A stretch of 25,803 nt of DNA from Methylophilaceae bacterium UBA7525 (GTDB lineage: Bacteria > Pseudomonadota > Gammaproteobacteria > Burkholderiales > Methylophilaceae), in NCBI GenBank assembly GCA_002479405.1, contig DLMX01000070.1, positions 1-25,803 of the forward strand, written 5' to 3'. Shown one piece after another: positions 23,467-25,803 of this stretch. Positions within the stretch are counted from its first letter, which is position 1, and every line of letters starts with the position of its first letter. Under the pieces are notes generated by a model. That model had not been told where the DNA came from. It saw nothing but the letters and a program-made list of their open reading frames with translations, and made no database searches. Position numbers and translations under genes: made by a program.

Positions 23467-25110
23467 ATGGCAACAGCAGAAGTTTCGATGAATGGCGGTA
23501 GCGGACTTGCCCAGGCGGGCAAATCCTTGATGGGCGGCAAGTTCATGCTGGCCATCGGCGCTGCTGCGGTCATCGCATTCATGACAGTGGTCTGGCTGTG
23601 GAGTCAGCAGCCCGATTATCGCGTTCTGTTCTCCAACTATTCTGACAAGGATGGCGGCGCTGTCGTCGCTGCGCTTGAACAGATGAACATCCCTTTCAAA
23701 TTCTCCGAAGGCGGCAGTGCCATCATGGTGCCTTCCAACCATGTACACGAGGCCAGGCTCAAGCTCGCGTCACAAGGCTTACCCAAAGGCGGCAACGTCG
23801 GTTTCGAATTGCTGGAAAACCAGAAATTCGGCGTTTCGCAATTCGTCGAACAAGTGAATTTCCAGCGCGCACTGGAAGGCGAACTGGAACGCAGCATCCA
23901 ATCGGTGGATACGATCCAGGTAGCCAGGGTGCACCTCGCCATCCCCAAATCCAGCGTATTCACTCGCGAGCAGAAAAAACCTACCGCCTCTGTCTTGCTT
24001 AACCTGCACGCCGGACGCAGCTTGGATAAAAGACAGGTCAGCGCCATTGTGCACCTGGTTGCCAGCAGCGTGCCCGATCTGCCGATTACCAATGTCACGG
24101 TAATTGACCAGAACGGCAACCTGCTGTCAGATACCGGCAAGGATGGCCTGTCGGACGGGCTTGACCCGGCCAAGCTCAAATATATCGAGGATTTGCAGCG
24201 CAATATCATCAAGCGTGTCGAGTCCATCATCATTCCTCTGGTCGGTGCGAACAATGTGCGCGCCGAGGCCACTGCAGAGGTCGACTTTTCGACCGTGGAG
24301 CAGGCCGCAGAAATCTACAAGCCGAACCAGGCGCCGGAAGACATCACTGTACGCAGCATGCAGAGCAGCGAATCGAGCAGCTCCACCAGCACGACAACAG
24401 GTGGGGTCCCCGGGGCTTTGTCCAATCAACCTCCGGTACCTGCTACTGCCCCCCTTGTGGCCAACGACCCTGCAGAAGGAACCGCCGTCACCACGCCTGT
24501 CAGCTCACAAAGGAATGTGACGACCAATTACGAGGTCGACAAAACCGTGCGTTACGTGCAACAGCCCATGGGCGGCATCAAGCGCCTGACGGTTGCCGTG
24601 GTCGTCAATCACATCACCGGCGTGGATGCAGATGGCAAAACCGTCACACGGCCGCTGACCGATAATGAAAAAACCCAGATCAACGAGCTTGCCAAACAGG
24701 CCATGGGTTTCAATGCCGAACGCGGCGATTCATTGACGGTGGTCAACAACTCTTTCGTCAGCGCAGAACAGGAAGTCCTGCCCGAGATTCCGTTCTGGAA
24801 GCAACCGGCAACCATCGAGATGGCAAAGGATGCCGGCAAGTTCCTGATCGGCCTGATCGTGATCCTGCTGCTCTATCTGCGTCTGCTGAAACCCATGGTG
24901 CGTACGCTTATCACACCTGCTGCACCCCTGTTGCCGGCCCCGGCTGACGATGGCTCGGTAGTCAAGTTGAGCAACAATGAAAGTCTTTCGGCCAGGGGCC
25001 TTGGTGCCCAGGGCTATGAAGAGAACCTGGTAGTGACCAAACAGATCGCCAAGGAGAATCCGAAATTGGTCGCCAATGTAGTGACATCATGGGTCAGCGG
25101 CAATGGTTGA
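23467..25110 (+). CDS. fliF: Flagellar MS-ring protein FliF
   Basis: This 547-residue protein forms the membrane ring on which the basal body is built. Membrane helices lie at about 26-46 and 459-476. Between them is the YscJ-type ring-building region, with YRVLFSNYSDKDGGAVVAAL, ALEGELERSIQSVDTIQVARVHLAIP and VASSVPDLPITNVTVID. A low-complexity Ser/Thr/Pro/Ala segment (about 297-345) corresponds to the variable periplasmic loop. The C-terminal tail ends NPKLVANVVTSWVSGNG, the FliG-binding region. GGAG lies six bases before the ATG. It overlaps fliG by 8 bp. Confidence 0.98.
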   Translation: MATAEVSMNGGSGLAQAGKSLMGGKFMLAIGAAAVIAFMTVVWLWSQQPDYRVLFSNYSDKDGGAVVAALEQMNIPFKFSEGGSAIMVPSNHVHEARLKLASQGLPKGGNVGFELLENQKFGVSQFVEQVNFQRALEGELERSIQSVDTIQVARVHLAIPKSSVFTREQKKPTASVLLNLHAGRSLDKRQVSAIVHLVASSVPDLPITNVTVIDQNGNLLSDTGKDGLSDGLDPAKLKYIEDLQRNIIKRVESIIIPLVGANNVRAEATAEVDFSTVEQAAEIYKPNQAPEDITVRSMQSSESSSSTSTTTGGVPGALSNQPPVPATAPLVANDPAEGTAVTTPVSSQRNVTTNYEVDKTVRYVQQPMGGIKRLTVAVVVNHITGVDADGKTVTRPLTDNEKTQINELAKQAMGFNAERGDSLTVVNNSFVSAEQEVLPEIPFWKQPATIEMAKDAGKFLIGLIVILLLYLRLLKPMVRTLITPAAPLLPAPADDGSVVKLSNNESLSARGLGAQGYEENLVVTKQIAKENPKLVANVVTSWVSGNG

Positions 25111-25803
25111 AGATAACATCACAAAAGGCGCCATCCTCATGCTGGCGCTGGGCGAAGAAGAGGCTTCTGAAGTCATGAAGCATTTGAGCCCGCGCGAGGT
25201 GCAGAAACTGGGCGCCGCCATGACCGCAATGAAGACCATCGGCCATGATGAAGTCGAATCCGTGCTGAACGAGTTCCTTGCGACCGCCAGCCAGAACACT
25301 TCTCTTGGCCTCGATTCGGACGATTACGTACGCTCCGTACTGAATCGTGCATTGGGCGAAGACAAGGCTTCCAGCCTGCTCAGCCGGATTATCCAGGAAC
25401 GCGACTCCAGCGGCATCGAAAGTCTGAAATGGATGGATGCGCTGACCGTCGCAGAATTCATCAAGAATGAACACCCGCAGATCATCGCCACCATTCTTGT
25501 GCATCTCGAACGTGACCAAGCCTCCGAAGTACTCAGCCATTTCACCGAACGCCTGCGCCACGACGTGATGTTGCGTATCGCCACCCTTGATGGCGTCAAG
25601 CCCACCGCATTGAAGGAATTGAACGATGTGCTGACCAAATTGCTCAGCGGCAATGAGAATCTCAAGAAGAAGAATCTGGGCGGCATCAAGGCCGCTGCGG
25701 AAATCATGAACTACATCAGCGGCGAGCATGAAACAGCACTGATGGATGCACTTAAATCCTACGATGACGATATGGCACAGAAAATCATGGATGAGATGTT
25801 TGT
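25103..25803 (+). CDS. fliG: Flagellar motor switch protein FliG, 3' end outside window
   Basis: FliG is the rotor protein that contacts the stator and FliF. The first 233 codons are present, covering the N-terminal FliF-binding domain (begins MVEDNITKGAILMLALGEEE) and the middle domain with the EHPQ motif (123-126, in KNEHPQIIATIL). The C-terminal torque domain that would meet MotA lies beyond the right edge. The ATG overlaps the fliF stop by 8 bp, so the two are probably translationally coupled. Confidence 0.97.
   Translation, partial: MVEDNITKGAILMLALGEEEASEVMKHLSPREVQKLGAAMTAMKTIGHDEVESVLNEFLATASQNTSLGLDSDDYVRSVLNRALGEDKASSLLSRIIQERDSSGIESLKWMDALTVAEFIKNEHPQIIATILVHLERDQASEVLSHFTERLRHDVMLRIATLDGVKPTALKELNDVLTKLLSGNENLKKKNLGGIKAAAEIMNYISGEHETALMDALKSYDDDMAQKIMDEMF

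Noticed and set aside
1..25803. Mobile elements, prophage, CRISPR, tRNA or rRNA
   Set aside because: No transposase, integrase, spaced direct-repeat array or RNA gene signature was seen; the tandem repeats found lie within genes or are short local duplications.

Overview
The window is a flagellar motility and chemotaxis region, most likely from a betaproteobacterium. GC content looks moderate, the flhDC master regulator sits next to motAB-che, there is a single short flagellin, and the filament and basal-body genes run flaG-fliD-fliS-fliT-fliK-like-fhlB next to fliE / fliF-fliG. The Nitrosomonadales, including Methylophilaceae-type methylotrophs, would fit; this placement is inference from gene order and protein style, not a database match. 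There are no rRNA or tRNA genes, insertion sequences, prophages or CRISPR arrays.

Region 1 (1-7804, minus strand) is one motility-chemotaxis operon read from right to left: motA, motB, a CheZ-like gene, cheY, cheA, cheW, and the first 573 codons of a chemoreceptor gene that runs off the left edge. The receptor has an unusual array of 91-residue repeats. A sigma-28-type promoter candidate lies upstream of motA.

Region 2 (7854-9701, minus strand) is flhD, flhC and then a membrane-linked SAM methyltransferase. A strong terminator hairpin just after flhC lies inside the annotatable 5' end of the methyltransferase frame, so that frame's true start is probably internal.

Region 3 (9702-10476) is a 775-bp AT-rich divergent control region between flhDC and a sensor kinase gene. 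It holds two divergent sigma-28-like promoters with exact spacing, a 14-bp-arm palindrome in the flhDC leader, and a chain of three mini-ORFs joined by ATGA/GTGA overlaps that ends on the GTG start of the kinase.

Region 4 (10477-17057) is signalling: a tandem-PAS NarL-type histidine kinase and its LuxR-type response regulator (plus strand), then a convergent 1357-residue protein with six PAS domains, GAF, GGDEF and EAL (minus strand), all probably cytoplasmic.

Region 5 (17327-22711, plus strand) is the filament cluster: fliC, flaG, fliD, fliS, fliT, a FliK-like gene and fhlB, led by a near-consensus sigma-28 promoter. A repeat-rich convergent gap (22712-22929) separates it from fliE (minus), which is divergent from fliF and fliG (plus; fliG runs off the right edge).

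Together the genes cover the regulator of flagellar synthesis, stator, chemotaxis core, filament and its chaperones, and the start of the basal body/switch operon, with a two-component pair and a c-di-GMP enzyme inserted between the regulator and the filament genes. Most of the window is conventional. The parts worth a second look are the control region of flhDC/kinase, the receptor repeats and the signalling insert.
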